Of a stretch of DNA of 64,000 nt, positions 34,471 through 43,883 are shown piece by piece. Under the pieces are notes generated by a model. The model made no database searches. It worked only from the letters and a program-made list of their open reading frames with translations, and was not told the origin of the DNA. How positions within the stretch are numbered: position 1 is the first letter of the stretch; every line of letters starts with the position of its first letter. Source of the stretch: MED-G105 sp039819085 (GTDB lineage Bacteria; Pseudomonadota; Alphaproteobacteria; Caulobacterales; Parvularculaceae); contig JBCBSQ010000008.1 in NCBI GenBank assembly GCA_039819085.1, positions 1 through 64,000 of the forward strand. The letters run 5' to 3'. The translations under genes were made by a program, and so were the position numbers.

Positions 34471-35487
34471 ATGACGTGCACGCACGGCCACGCCGTTTCA
34501 TCCGCCGATCGCAAAGACGGGCGACGCCTGTTGGCGGCTTTCTTTGTGATCGTCGTTTTCATGGTCGTGGAAGTGATTGGCGGCGTCATCTCCGGGTCGC
34601 TGGCGCTCCTCGCGGACGCGGTGCACATGATGACCGACGCGGTCGCGCTTGGCTTCGCGGCGAGCGCGCAATGGTTCGCCAGCCGCCCCGCAGACGCGCG
34701 ATGTCATTTCGGATATGGCCGCGTCCAGGTTCTCGCCGCGTTCGTCAACGGCATTCTCCTCAGTGTATTGCTTATCTGGATTGTCTTTGAGGCGATGAAC
34801 CGGTTCCTCACGCCGCAGGAAGTCGCCTGGCGGCCGATGCTGGCGATCGCGGTTCTGGGACTGATCGCCAATGCGGTCGCCTTCCGGATCCTCCACGCCT
34901 CGAGCGCAGGGAACATCAACGTGCGCGGCGCGTTGCTGCATGTGGTCAGCGACTTCGTCGGATCGGTCGCGGCCGTGCTGGCGGCGCTGTCAATCGCCGC
35001 GTTCGGCGCGTACTGGGTCGACCCGCTCCTGTCGATCGCCGTCGCGGCCCTGATCGCCCAGTCCGCAGCGCGTCTCCTGGCCGAGACCGGCCACATCCTT
35101 CTTGAGGGCGCTCCCCGGAACATTGATGTGACGAAGCTGAAGCGATCGCTGGAGGCGCTCTCGCCTGACATCGAAGACGTCCACAACGTTCATGTGTGGC
35201 AGGTGAAGCCCGGCGAAGCCCGCCTCACGCTCCACGCCCGGATCAGCGAAGGGGTCGGCGCGCAGCCGATCCTGGAGCGCGTTAAAATGGCGCTTGCGGA
35301 GGATTTCGGGATTTCTGACTCGACCGTTCAGATCGAGGTCGGCGGCAAGTGTCCGGAGTACAAACCGCCGGGCGCGACGCGCCATGCGCGGACCGACTCA
35401 GATGACGTTGCGCAACTCAAGGCGCAAGCCGCTGTCGCTAACCTCAGAAGGCCAGACGCGGGCGACGACCCGGCGCAACCGGCTTAG
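34471..35487 (+). CDS. Cation diffusion facilitator (zinc efflux, ZitB/CzcD type)
   Basis: A 338-residue exporter exchanging Zn(II) for protons. Six membrane helices; the metal site is read as H and D in ADAVHMMTDA (TM2) and H and D in LLHVVSDFVGS (TM5), the HD-HD combination associated with zinc. The cytoplasmic ferredoxin-like domain (about 210-290) has the VHNVHVWQ signature. A 45-residue polar tail follows. Divergent from the ZIP gene with a shared regulatory region. Confidence 0.9.
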   Translation: MTCTHGHAVSSADRKDGRRLLAAFFVIVVFMVVEVIGGVISGSLALLADAVHMMTDAVALGFAASAQWFASRPADARCHFGYGRVQVLAAFVNGILLSVLLIWIVFEAMNRFLTPQEVAWRPMLAIAVLGLIANAVAFRILHASSAGNINVRGALLHVVSDFVGSVAAVLAALSIAAFGAYWVDPLLSIAVAALIAQSAARLLAETGHILLEGAPRNIDVTKLKRSLEALSPDIEDVHNVHVWQVKPGEARLTLHARISEGVGAQPILERVKMALAEDFGISDSTVQIEVGGKCPEYKPPGATRHARTDSDDVAQLKAQAAVANLRRPDAGDDPAQPA

Positions 35488-35624
35488 CCGCCACGCAAGG
35501 CGACGCCCGTCGCGCTCGCTCGCGTGGCGCCGCGGCGGTTGTTTCTTGAGCGGCCCCAGCCGCAAACCGCGGGCCCGGGATCACTCACGCGGACAAGGAG
35601 ACTCAAGACACACGAACGCAGAAA

Positions 35625-35701
35625 TGGCGTCCCCGAGAGGATTCGAACCTCTGGCCCTCAGATTAGGAATCTGATGCTCTATCCTGCTGAGCTACGGGGA
35701 C
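35625..35701 (-). tRNA. tRNA-Arg(CCU)
   Basis: The minus strand reads as a 77-nt tRNA: acceptor GTCCCCG with CGGGGAC, D-loop AGCTCAGCAGGATAGAGC, anticodon loop TTCCTAA (anticodon CCU) in the stem CAGAT/ATCTG, T-arm AGAGG-TTCGAAT-CCTCT, discriminator G and encoded CCA. Decodes AGG. Confidence 0.97.
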
Positions 35702-36031
35702 GCTCCTCGGGAGAATAGGAGCGCCCGTGGCGCTTGCAAAGTCATATGAAGGCGCCGCCGGCCGCCAATTGGTCAGATGGCGCCTTGTGGGGCGCGCAAA
35801 GCAAAGCTACCCCCGGCAACGCCATCCGAATGACAAATCAACGCCCTATTGACGGGACATACGGGGAATAAGGCGTCTGCAGCGGGCGCCGCGAAGATTG
35901 GCGGAGGGCGGTTCACCTCAACGGCCTGCTCGCATATCGTTTCCGCCTCGCCAGGGAGGCGGCGATCGCGGCCGCCCGGTGTCTAGGGCGTCCTGCGCAG
36001 CCATCAAGGAACTCAACAAGGGAACGCGCAA
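35702..36031. other. Intergenic region between tRNA-Arg and the A2M gene
   Basis: I see no gene. It contains AAGGCGCC/GGCGCCTT arms (35749-35756, 35779-35786) and a compact stem CCGCCTC/GAGGCGG (35943-35962) about 70 bases before the A2M start; these are possible leader structures. It should hold the promoters of both neighbours. Confidence 0.5.
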
Positions 36032-39000
36032 ATGGCCAGATCGACCGCTGGAATCGCCATCGGAGCGGCCGTCGCCGCGTTTGCGCTCGGGCTTGTTCTG
36101 GGGCGGAACATCGACCGTGGCGACGCCGAGATAAGCGACAGCGCCGGCAATTCGCTTGTGGCGCCGGCGACGCGTCGGACGGAAGAGACGCCTCGCCAGC
36201 CCTTCCAACAGGTGCGGGCGAGCGATGCGCCAAGGGCGGTAGACGCGCCGGCGGGCGAGGGGGAGGCCGTCTTCGCGTATGAACGGCTGACGATTGAAAC
36301 AGGCGGCGCCGCGCCGCAGGCCTGCTTCCGGTTTAACGCGCCGCTCATCACTGATGGTTCGGTAGCGTATGCGGATTATGTGCGTTTGTCGCCAAACGCT
36401 GAGATCGCGGCGTCCGCAAACGGGCGGACGCTTTGTCTGATGGGTCTCCAGTTCAACAGGGAGTACGCCGCGACATTGCGAGCCGGCCTTCCGGGCGCGG
36501 ACGGCGCCCTGCTGGCGCGCGCCGAGCGGGTCACGATCGCATTCGGCGACAAGCCGGCCTATGTGGGCTTCGCTGGTGAAGGGATTATTCTGCCGCGTCT
36601 TGACGCAGACGGGCTTGCGATCGAAACGGTGAATGTCGACGCGGTCGAGATCAGCATTGCGCGTGTCTCGGATCGATCGCTCGTCACAAAATCGGTGGCG
36701 TCCGGCGGCGCCATCTCCGAGAACGACTACTACTACGCCTATGGCGCGGAAGACGGAGGGGATGTCGGCGTCCCCGTCTTCAAAGAGAAGATCGCAGTCG
36801 ACGGCGCGCGCAACGACCAAGCGACGACCGTCTTCCCAATCGGCGCGGCGCTGAACGCACTGCAGCCTGGCGCTTATTTCGTCCGTATCCAGGACGCCTC
36901 GCCGAGCGCGGACCGGAACCGTCCTGCCCAGGCGTGGCGTTGGGTGCTTTACACAGACATTGCGCTCACGACCTATTCCAGCAGCGAGGGGCTGACAGTG
37001 GCGGCGCGTTCGCTTCAGAGCGGCCGGCCGAAGCAGGGCGTCGATTTGCAGTTGCTTGCGGTGAACAACGACATTCTCGCGCGAACAACGACCGACGCGG
37101 ATGGATTCGCCAGCTTCGGCAAGGCGGTAGTCTCAGGCGACGGACCTTTGCGCCCGGGGATGGTGATGGCCTATGGTCCGCAAGCGGATTTTGCGGCGAT
37201 CGACCTGCGACGCGCGCCGCTGGATTTGTCCGACCGCAACATTGGAGGCCGGGCGGCCGCGGCCGTCATAGACGGCTTTGTCTATCTGGATCGAGGCGTC
37301 TATCGACCCGGCGAAACCGTTCGGTTGACGAGCCTCTTACGGGGTCCGGCGGGCGAGGCGATGGACCGCAAGGCGACGCTTGCCATTCGTCGACCGAACG
37401 GCGTTGAAGCCAAGCGCTTTCGGATCTCCGAGTTGCAGATCGGCGGCTTCGCGCGAGACTACGAGTTGCCAAAGTCGGCGCCGCGCGGAACCTGGCGCGT
37501 CATTGTCGAGGCGGACGGCGGCGGCGTCGTCGCGGAGAAAACGTTCAGCGTTGAAGACTTCGTTCCGCAAAGACTGGAAGTCGCGCTGGAGATGGACGAA
37601 ACGACCCCGATTCGCCCTGGCGAGGATCGGCCGATTGGCGTTAAGGCGCGCTATCTCTACGGCGCGCCGGCGAAAAGCCTGGCGGTGGAGGCTGAGGCCC
37701 GTCTCAAGGTCGATCCCAATCCGTTCCCGGCATATCAACGTTTCCGGTTTGCGCGTGTGCGCGAGACGTTCCGTGAGCGTTTTGTCGACATTGACGCGGG
37801 CGAACCGACTGACGGCGAAGGTGAGGCGGCGCTCAATCTCAAGATCGACGCTGTCAATAATCCGTCAAGCGCGCCATTGCGCGCCGAAGTCGTCGTCGGC
37901 GTCGTTGAACCCGGCGGACGCGTCGTGCGCGAAAGCGCGCGCCTCCCGCTGCGGGAGCTCGATCGATATGTCGGGCTCGCGCTCAAGGACGGCGCGCGGC
38001 GGGTCGGCGAAGGGGCGCCGGCGGAGATCGACCTCATCAGCCTTACGCGGGGCGGCGCGCCGGCGGCGACCGAACTTGAATGGTCGCTGGTGGAGGAGGA
38101 CTATTGGTTCGAGTGGTATCGCTCCGGCGGTCAATGGCGATGGCGCCGGTCCTATCGGGACGTACCCGTCTCGGAGGGGCGCGTGACAACCGGCGCGGAC
38201 GGCCTTGCATCGATCGCCGAACGCCTGCCCGCCGGCTCTTATCGCCTCGCCGTCGCGGACCCTGGATCTGGCGCCAGCGCGGAGCTGCAATTCTATGTCG
38301 GCTGGCGCAGCTATGGGGCGGGCGTTGATCGGCCGGACCAGGCGGCGCTGACCCTCCTGAATGAGAAAGTCACCCCCGGCGCGCGCGCGCGCCTGAAGAT
38401 TGACGCGCCGTACGCCGGCGAAGCGGTGATCGTCGTCGCGACGGATAAAGTTCAATCCGTTCAGCGTTTGCGCGTCGAACCTGGCGCGCGGGACATTACA
38501 ATCGATACGGATGAATCCTGGGGCGCTGGCTTCTACGTGCTTGCGACCATCGTAACGCCGCGCGACGCGGCTGAGCGTCCTGTGCCGCGCAGGGCGATGG
38601 GCGTTGCATATGCGCCGTTCGATATGTCTGAGCGCATACTGAACGTCGCGTTCACCGCGCCCGACGTTGCGCGGCCGCGCGCGCAGTTGCCGATGAGGGT
38701 CTCAATCGACGGCGCGGATCGCGGCGAAGACGTCATGCTCACGGTCGCAGCGGTCGATGAAGGCATCCTCAGACTGACGAAGTTCGCGTCGCCAGATCCT
38801 GTCGGCCACTATTTCGGCAAGAAACGGCTCGGCGTTGAGGTGCGGGACGACTATGGCCGCGTGCTGGACCCGAACCTCGGCGCGCCCGCTCGTTTTGGCG
38901 GCGATCAGATCGGCGGGGAGGGGCTCACTGTCGTGCCGACGAAGTCAGTCGCTCTTTATTCCGGGCTTGTCACCGTCGACGATGAAGGCCGCGCCACGGT

Positions 39001-40975
39001 TCCGCTCGACCTGCCAGACTTCAATGGCGAATTGCGGTTGATGGCGGTCGCCTGGAGCGCCACAAAGCTGGGGGCGGGCTCTGAACCACTGACGGTTCGC
39101 GACCCCGTTCCGGCCCTCCTGTCACTGCCGCGTTTTCTCGCGCCCGGCGACACTGCCGCCGCGACGTTGTTGATCGACAATGTTGCGGGCGCGGCGGGCG
39201 ACTATGTCACTCGGCTGAGCGGCTCCGGCGCCATTGCGGCCTCGACACGAGAGACGATTTCGCTCGCATCCGGCGAACAGGCGCAGCGAACTTATGAAGT
39301 TGAAGGCGGGACGGCGGGCCTCGGCGCGGCGACCCTATCCGTCCGTGGACCGAACGATCTTTTCATCGCGCGCGAATATCCTATTCAGACGCGAACGCCC
39401 TATTTCCCGACAAGCCGCGTCACAACGCGCCGTCTCGCAGCTGGCGAAACCCTGAACGTCGACGCGACGCTCATCGACGGCCTTGTCGAAGGAACCGTTG
39501 AGGCCACGGCGTCATTCTCACCCTTGCGCGGGGTCGCGCCAGGCCCGCTCCTGGAGTCTCTTTATCGATATCCCTATGGCTGTTCCGAGCAACTCGTCAG
39601 CACCGCGTTTCCGCTCATCTACTGGCGCGACGTCGCCGCAGCGGCCGGACGTGACGACGACCTCGCATCGCGCGGCCGCGTGCAGGACGCTGTCAACAAG
39701 CTGCTTGACCGTCAGGGAACGGACGGCGCATTCGGCCTTTGGCGCGTCGACGACCGCGGCGCGACGCCCTGGCTCGGCGCCTACGTGACCGACTTCCTCG
39801 CGCAGGCGTCCGAAGAGGGCTACGCTGTGCCGGAATCATCGCTTGAACTCGCCTACAGGGCCATGGCGAAAATCGCCGATTACGCCCGGTTCTCCTATGT
39901 CGCGTACCGACCGCGCGCCTATGAAGCGCCGTGGTCGAACGATTCGACCGAGCAATTCCGTCTGCGTGCTGCAGCTTACGCAACCTATGTGCTGGCGCGG
40001 GCTGGACGCGCGGACCTGTCAGACGCGCGGTATCTCCACGACGCCCAGTTGGAGCGCATTGAGAGCCCGCTGGCCCGCGCGCACCTTGGCGCCGCGCTCG
40101 GCTGGATGGGCGACCGGGCGCGGGCGCTCAACGCCTTTGAGAAGGCGCGCGCGGCGATCGGTTTCGACAATAGCGGCGACTACTACCAGACACCGCTGCG
40201 CGACGCGGCGGGCGTTCTCGCCCTTCTGGCCGAAATGCAGGGGGCGCCGGGGGTTGAGGCGGCGACGGAAGCCTTCGTCGATCTGATGCGCGCGCCCGAC
40301 CGTCTGCAGACACAGGAGAAGGCGTTCTCGCTCTTCGCCGCAAACGCGCTGATCCGCGCAGCAGGCGACCTGGCGATTTCCAGCGCAGACGGACAAACCT
40401 TATCCGGCGCGGCGCCTGAGACGGCGTTGTCCGAAGCTGACATCGCCAGCGGCGCTGCGTTTACGAACGACGGCGGTGGGCCTGTCTTCGCGTCGATCTC
40501 CGTGTCTGGCACGCCCGACGCATCGCCGGGCGCATACGCGGACGGATATGAACTGACGAAAAGAATCGCCGGGCGTGACGGTTCGGCAGTCGATCTTTCC
40601 TCCGTTCGACAAAACGACCAACTCGTGGTGTTGGTCTCAGGCCGATCGCTCCAGGAGCGGATCAACCCGTCCATCATCGTCGACCTTTTGCCGGCCGGCT
40701 TCGAGATAGAAGCCGTGCTGAGCGAGGCGGACGTGAAGGACGGGCCATATGAATGGATTGGCGGCGTCTCGCGCTTCAAGATCGCCGAAGCGCGCGATGA
40801 CCGATTCGTGGCGGCAATTGATCTTGGCGCAGACCGCTTTACGGCTGCCTATCTTGTGCGTGCGGTAACGCCAGGCGACTTCGCGCTGCCAGGCGCCGTC
40901 ATAGAGGATATGTACCGTCCAGGGACAAGCGCGCGCACGGAAGACCGACGCGTCACGATTGCGGCGGCCGGATGA
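36032..40975 (+). CDS. Bacterial alpha-2-macroglobulin (YfhM-like protease trap)
   Basis: A 1647-residue periplasmic protease inhibitor. An N-terminal hydrophobic segment (about 8-27) lacks a lipobox cysteine, so it is probably a membrane anchor, unlike the E. coli YfhM lipoprotein. Macroglobulin-type beta domains fill 60-900, with LDRGVYRPGETV and YGRVLDPNLG; the A2M domain follows, and the thioester motif GCSEQ places the reactive Cys at about 1184, within YRYPYGCSEQ. The alpha-helical TED region (1180-1450) and receptor-binding-like domain come last. Such proteins trap attacking proteases and guard the cell wall with PBP1C, encoded directly downstream with a 4-base overlap. AAGGGAACG precedes the ATG. 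Confidence 0.94.
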   Translation: MARSTAGIAIGAAVAAFALGLVLGRNIDRGDAEISDSAGNSLVAPATRRTEETPRQPFQQVRASDAPRAVDAPAGEGEAVFAYERLTIETGGAAPQACFRFNAPLITDGSVAYADYVRLSPNAEIAASANGRTLCLMGLQFNREYAATLRAGLPGADGALLARAERVTIAFGDKPAYVGFAGEGIILPRLDADGLAIETVNVDAVEISIARVSDRSLVTKSVASGGAISENDYYYAYGAEDGGDVGVPVFKEKIAVDGARNDQATTVFPIGAALNALQPGAYFVRIQDASPSADRNRPAQAWRWVLYTDIALTTYSSSEGLTVAARSLQSGRPKQGVDLQLLAVNNDILARTTTDADGFASFGKAVVSGDGPLRPGMVMAYGPQADFAAIDLRRAPLDLSDRNIGGRAAAAVIDGFVYLDRGVYRPGETVRLTSLLRGPAGEAMDRKATLAIRRPNGVEAKRFRISELQIGGFARDYELPKSAPRGTWRVIVEADGGGVVAEKTFSVEDFVPQRLEVALEMDETTPIRPGEDRPIGVKARYLYGAPAKSLAVEAEARLKVDPNPFPAYQRFRFARVRETFRERFVDIDAGEPTDGEGEAALNLKIDAVNNPSSAPLRAEVVVGVVEPGGRVVRESARLPLRELDRYVGLALKDGARRVGEGAPAEIDLISLTRGGAPAATELEWSLVEEDYWFEWYRSGGQWRWRRSYRDVPVSEGRVTTGADGLASIAERLPAGSYRLAVADPGSGASAELQFYVGWRSYGAGVDRPDQAALTLLNEKVTPGARARLKIDAPYAGEAVIVVATDKVQSVQRLRVEPGARDITIDTDESWGAGFYVLATIVTPRDAAERPVPRRAMGVAYAPFDMSERILNVAFTAPDVARPRAQLPMRVSIDGADRGEDVMLTVAAVDEGILRLTKFASPDPVGHYFGKKRLGVEVRDDYGRVLDPNLGAPARFGGDQIGGEGLTVVPTKSVALYSGLVTVDDEGRATVPLDLPDFNGELRLMAVAWSATKLGAGSEPLTVRDPVPALLSLPRFLAPGDTAAATLLIDNVAGAAGDYVTRLSGSGAIAASTRETISLASGEQAQRTYEVEGGTAGLGAATLSVRGPNDLFIAREYPIQTRTPYFPTSRVTTRRLAAGETLNVDATLIDGLVEGTVEATASFSPLRGVAPGPLLESLYRYPYGCSEQLVSTAFPLIYWRDVAAAAGRDDDLASRGRVQDAVNKLLDRQGTDGAFGLWRVDDRGATPWLGAYVTDFLAQASEEGYAVPESSLELAYRAMAKIADYARFSYVAYRPRAYEAPWSNDSTEQFRLRAAAYATYVLARAGRADLSDARYLHDAQLERIESPLARAHLGAALGWMGDRARALNAFEKARAAIGFDNSGDYYQTPLRDAAGVLALLAEMQGAPGVEAATEAFVDLMRAPDRLQTQEKAFSLFAANALIRAAGDLAISSADGQTLSGAAPETALSEADIASGAAFTNDGGGPVFASISVSGTPDASPGAYADGYELTKRIAGRDGSAVDLSSVRQNDQLVVLVSGRSLQERINPSIIVDLLPAGFEIEAVLSEADVKDGPYEWIGGVSRFKIAEARDDRFVAAIDLGADRFTAAYLVRAVTPGDFALPGAVIEDMYRPGTSARTEDRRVTIAAAG

Positions 40976-43068
40976 GGGCCTCGCTTCCCTGCGTTGTTCG
41001 CGCGGCGCCCGCTCGGGCGATGGCCGGGCTCGTTGCGGCTACGCTGGCGATAGTCCTGTTGGACCGCCTCCTGCCGCCACCACTCGCGAACGCCGCCGAG
41101 ACCGGCGCGCTTCTCTATGATCGCGACGGAGACTTGCTCCACGCCATCGCGGCGGACGGCGGCGTCTGGCGCTTTGCAGTGGCGATTGATGACGTCGATC
41201 CGACGTTTATCGACCGTTTGTTGTTGGTCGAGGACAAACGCTTCTTTGCGCATCCCGGCGTCGACCCGATTGCGCTCGCGCGCGCCCTCGGCGACGCCGT
41301 TCGCACAGGTGAGATTACGTCAGGCGCATCGACCATCACCATGCAGACCGCGCGGCTGCTGGAGCCGCGGGCGAGAACGATTCCCGCAAAGATCATCGAA
41401 ATGCTCCGGGCGCTGCAGATTGAGCGCCGCCTGACAAAGGATGAAATCCTTGCGCTCTATCTCACCCGCGCGCCTTATGGCGGCAATATCGAAGGGCTTC
41501 GGGCGGCGAGCCTGATCTATTTCGGCAAGGAGCCGTCGCGCCTCAATAGCGCGGAGCAGGCGCTGCTCCTCGCGCTGCCGCAGGCGCCCGAAGCCCGCCG
41601 ACCGGATCGCCATCCGAACGCCGCCCGCGATGGCGTGCGCCTAATTGCGGCGAAACTCGCCGAAACCTCAGCCGCTCTGGACGGCGTCGAGGCGCCGATC
41701 CCCGTGCGTCGGCGAATTCTTCCGCACCGGGCTTATCACGCCGCCCGCCATGCAGTTCGCTCGGCGCGCGCCGATGGCGTCAGCGACGTGACAACAACCA
41801 TTGACGCGCCGCTGCAAATGGCCGCGCAAGAGATTGTCCGCGCCCATGCGGAGCAGTCGAGTGACGGCGCCACAGCGGCGGCGCTTGTCGTCGATGCGGC
41901 GACGGGGGAGGTGCTGGCGCATGTCGGGTCCAGCGGACGGGATGCGCCTGGCGGCTGGATTGATCTCGCGCAAGCGGTGCGATCGCCGGGCTCGACCCTA
42001 AAACCCTTCGTATACGCAGCGGCTTTTGACGACGGACGCCTGGCGCCGGAGACTGTTGTGACGGACGGGCCGCGCGCATTTGACGGTTATGCGCCGGAGA
42101 ACTTCGATCGCATCTTCCGCGGCGAGGTCAGGGTCCGCGACGCCCTGCGCCATTCGCTCAATCTACCGGCGGTTGCGGCGCTTGAGGCCGTCGGTCCGCG
42201 CCGCTTCGGGGCCTCGCTCCAGGCCGCGGGCGTTCGGCTCGCGCTGCCGCGACGGGCCGACGACACGGGGCCGGGACTGCCCACGGCCCTCGGCGGGGCG
42301 GGACTGCGTCTGACGGATCTCGCACGTCTTTATGTCGGGCTCGCGCGCGGGGGCGTCGCCATTCCCCTGACGTGGCGACCAGGATCGCCAGAAGATCAGG
42401 GGATGGCTGCAAGCGGCTACCAATTGATGAGCGCCGCCACGGCCGTGCGGATCACTGACATTTTGCGCGGCGCGCCAGCGCCGCCGGGTCGGGCGCCGGC
42501 GAAGCTCGCCGAAGGGGCGCCAATTATCGCCTACAAAACAGGCACCTCTTATGGGTTTCGAGACGCACTCGCCATTGGATCGGCAGGTGGACTGACGATC
42601 GCGGTTTGGTCCGGTCGTGCGGACGGCGCGCCGCGCCCCGGACGCACCGGGCTGAAGGAGGCCGCGCCGTTGCTATTCGACCTCTTTGACGCGGCGGCGC
42701 GCCTCGATCGGTTGCAGCTAGAAGGAACGCAGGCGAACGATCTGGCGTTGGTCGGAAGCGCGCCGCATAGACGACAGCCCATGACGGATCCGCTCCAGCT
42801 CATCCACCCGACCGAAGGCTCAGAGCTATTTGCGGACGCGCGCGGCGTCGCGCTCGCTGCGCGCGGGGGACGCCCGCCAAGGCGCTGGTATGTGGATGGC
42901 GCGCCTGCGGCCAAAAATGGCGATCGCGCCTTATGGCGACCTGAAACCGCAGGCTTTTACGAAGTGACGGTCGTCGACGCCGATGGCCAGTCGGCGAGCG
43001 CTGCTGTCCGTGTCAGGAGCGCTGTCGCACTGGCGGAAGACCCACGCGTCGCGCCGGACGACGGATGA
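40972..43068 (+). CDS. pbpC: Penicillin-binding protein 1C
   Basis: A 698-residue bifunctional peptidoglycan synthase: membrane anchor (about 16-33), glycosyltransferase domain with catalytic Glu in LVEDKRFFAHPGVDP (about residue 88) and GASTITMQTARLL, transpeptidase domain with SPGSTLKPF (Ser341), SLN and KTGTSYG, and a C-terminal PBP1C-specific domain (about 600-690). It overlaps the A2M gene (ATGA), the conserved yfhM-pbpC pairing. Confidence 0.95.
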   Translation: MRASLPCVVRAAPARAMAGLVAATLAIVLLDRLLPPPLANAAETGALLYDRDGDLLHAIAADGGVWRFAVAIDDVDPTFIDRLLLVEDKRFFAHPGVDPIALARALGDAVRTGEITSGASTITMQTARLLEPRARTIPAKIIEMLRALQIERRLTKDEILALYLTRAPYGGNIEGLRAASLIYFGKEPSRLNSAEQALLLALPQAPEARRPDRHPNAARDGVRLIAAKLAETSAALDGVEAPIPVRRRILPHRAYHAARHAVRSARADGVSDVTTTIDAPLQMAAQEIVRAHAEQSSDGATAAALVVDAATGEVLAHVGSSGRDAPGGWIDLAQAVRSPGSTLKPFVYAAAFDDGRLAPETVVTDGPRAFDGYAPENFDRIFRGEVRVRDALRHSLNLPAVAALEAVGPRRFGASLQAAGVRLALPRRADDTGPGLPTALGGAGLRLTDLARLYVGLARGGVAIPLTWRPGSPEDQGMAASGYQLMSAATAVRITDILRGAPAPPGRAPAKLAEGAPIIAYKTGTSYGFRDALAIGSAGGLTIAVWSGRADGAPRPGRTGLKEAAPLLFDLFDAAARLDRLQLEGTQANDLALVGSAPHRRQPMTDPLQLIHPTEGSELFADARGVALAARGGRPPRRWYVDGAPAAKNGDRALWRPETAGFYEVTVVDADGQSASAAVRVRSAVALAEDPRVAPDDG

Positions 43069-43877
43069 CGCGCCTTTTGCCGAGACGCGCGATTGTCAAG
43101 GGCGCGGCGGCGGGCGCGCTGACCTGCAGCGCGTCACGTATGACAGGCGTCGCGGTCGCGACGGGCGCGGGGCGCGCGGTTTCAGGCGATCGTTTCGTCG
43201 TCGGGGATCTTGAGCATATCATTGACGATATAATTGCGCCGCGACCTGACGTTTCCGGCTTTGGCGCGGAGCCGTTCGCGCTCCAGTCGCAAAGCGCTCT
43301 CCAGGAGGTGCTTGACCGAGGAGAGACAGTCTTTGAAGAGACGCGCCGGGATCGTTGGCGACGACCAGTTGGGCGACTGATCAATGCGCAGACGGGCGAG
43401 CCCGCAGAACAATGGCTGGTCGCCATCGGAGCGGCGCGGGTGCGCCCGGCGTCGCCATTTCATGACGCCATAAGGAACCTGCTCGATAGTGAAAAAACCG
43501 CTCGCGACGCACGCCGGGGCCTCTGGCGGCTGTCAACCTATCAGCTGCTTGACGCCAATGACGGCGCGGGCTGGCCGAGATCGAAGCTGCGCGCGCTCAC
43601 TGGCCAGTTTCATATCGGCGTCGGCGCGCTTGCGTCTGTCGCGAAGCGGGGAAGACGGATATATTTTAATTTTGGTGCGGACTACCGCAGTGACTTCACG
43701 GCGACATTTGAAGGACGCACGAGCGAGGTTGAGCTCATCTCCGGTCTCGATCTGGCGACCGCGGCCGGCGATCTCGTGGGACGCAATGTCGAAGTCCGCG
43801 GATTTCTGCAGGCGATCAACGGCCCGTCGATCGCCCTGCGGCATCCCTTGCAGATCCTGGCGCGGTCCGCTGTGTGA
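43065..43877 (+). CDS. Exported thermonuclease-fold (SNase-like) protein, probable Tat substrate
   Basis: A 270-residue protein. The N-terminus PRRAIVKGAAAGALTC resembles a twin-arginine signal and may end at a lipobox-like ALTC. Residues about 95-170 follow the staphylococcal-nuclease pattern: RDRWRRPVGRLI, GAARVRP, then SEKTARDARRGLW. The catalytic Arg-Asp-Glu set is not all evident, so nuclease activity is uncertain. The C-terminal part (190-268) is a beta-rich domain (YFNFGADYRSDFTATF). ATG 43065 overlaps the pbpC stop, so it belongs to the A2M-PbpC operon; its role there is unknown. Confidence 0.7.
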   Translation: MTRLLPRRAIVKGAAAGALTCSASRMTGVAVATGAGRAVSGDRFVVGDLEHIIDDIIAPRPDVSGFGAEPFALQSQSALQEVLDRGETVFEETRRDRWRRPVGRLINAQTGEPAEQWLVAIGAARVRPASPFHDAIRNLLDSEKTARDARRGLWRLSTYQLLDANDGAGWPRSKLRALTGQFHIGVGALASVAKRGRRIYFNFGADYRSDFTATFEGRTSEVELISGLDLATAAGDLVGRNVEVRGFLQAINGPSIALRHPLQILARSAV

Positions 43878-43883
43878 GGCGGA

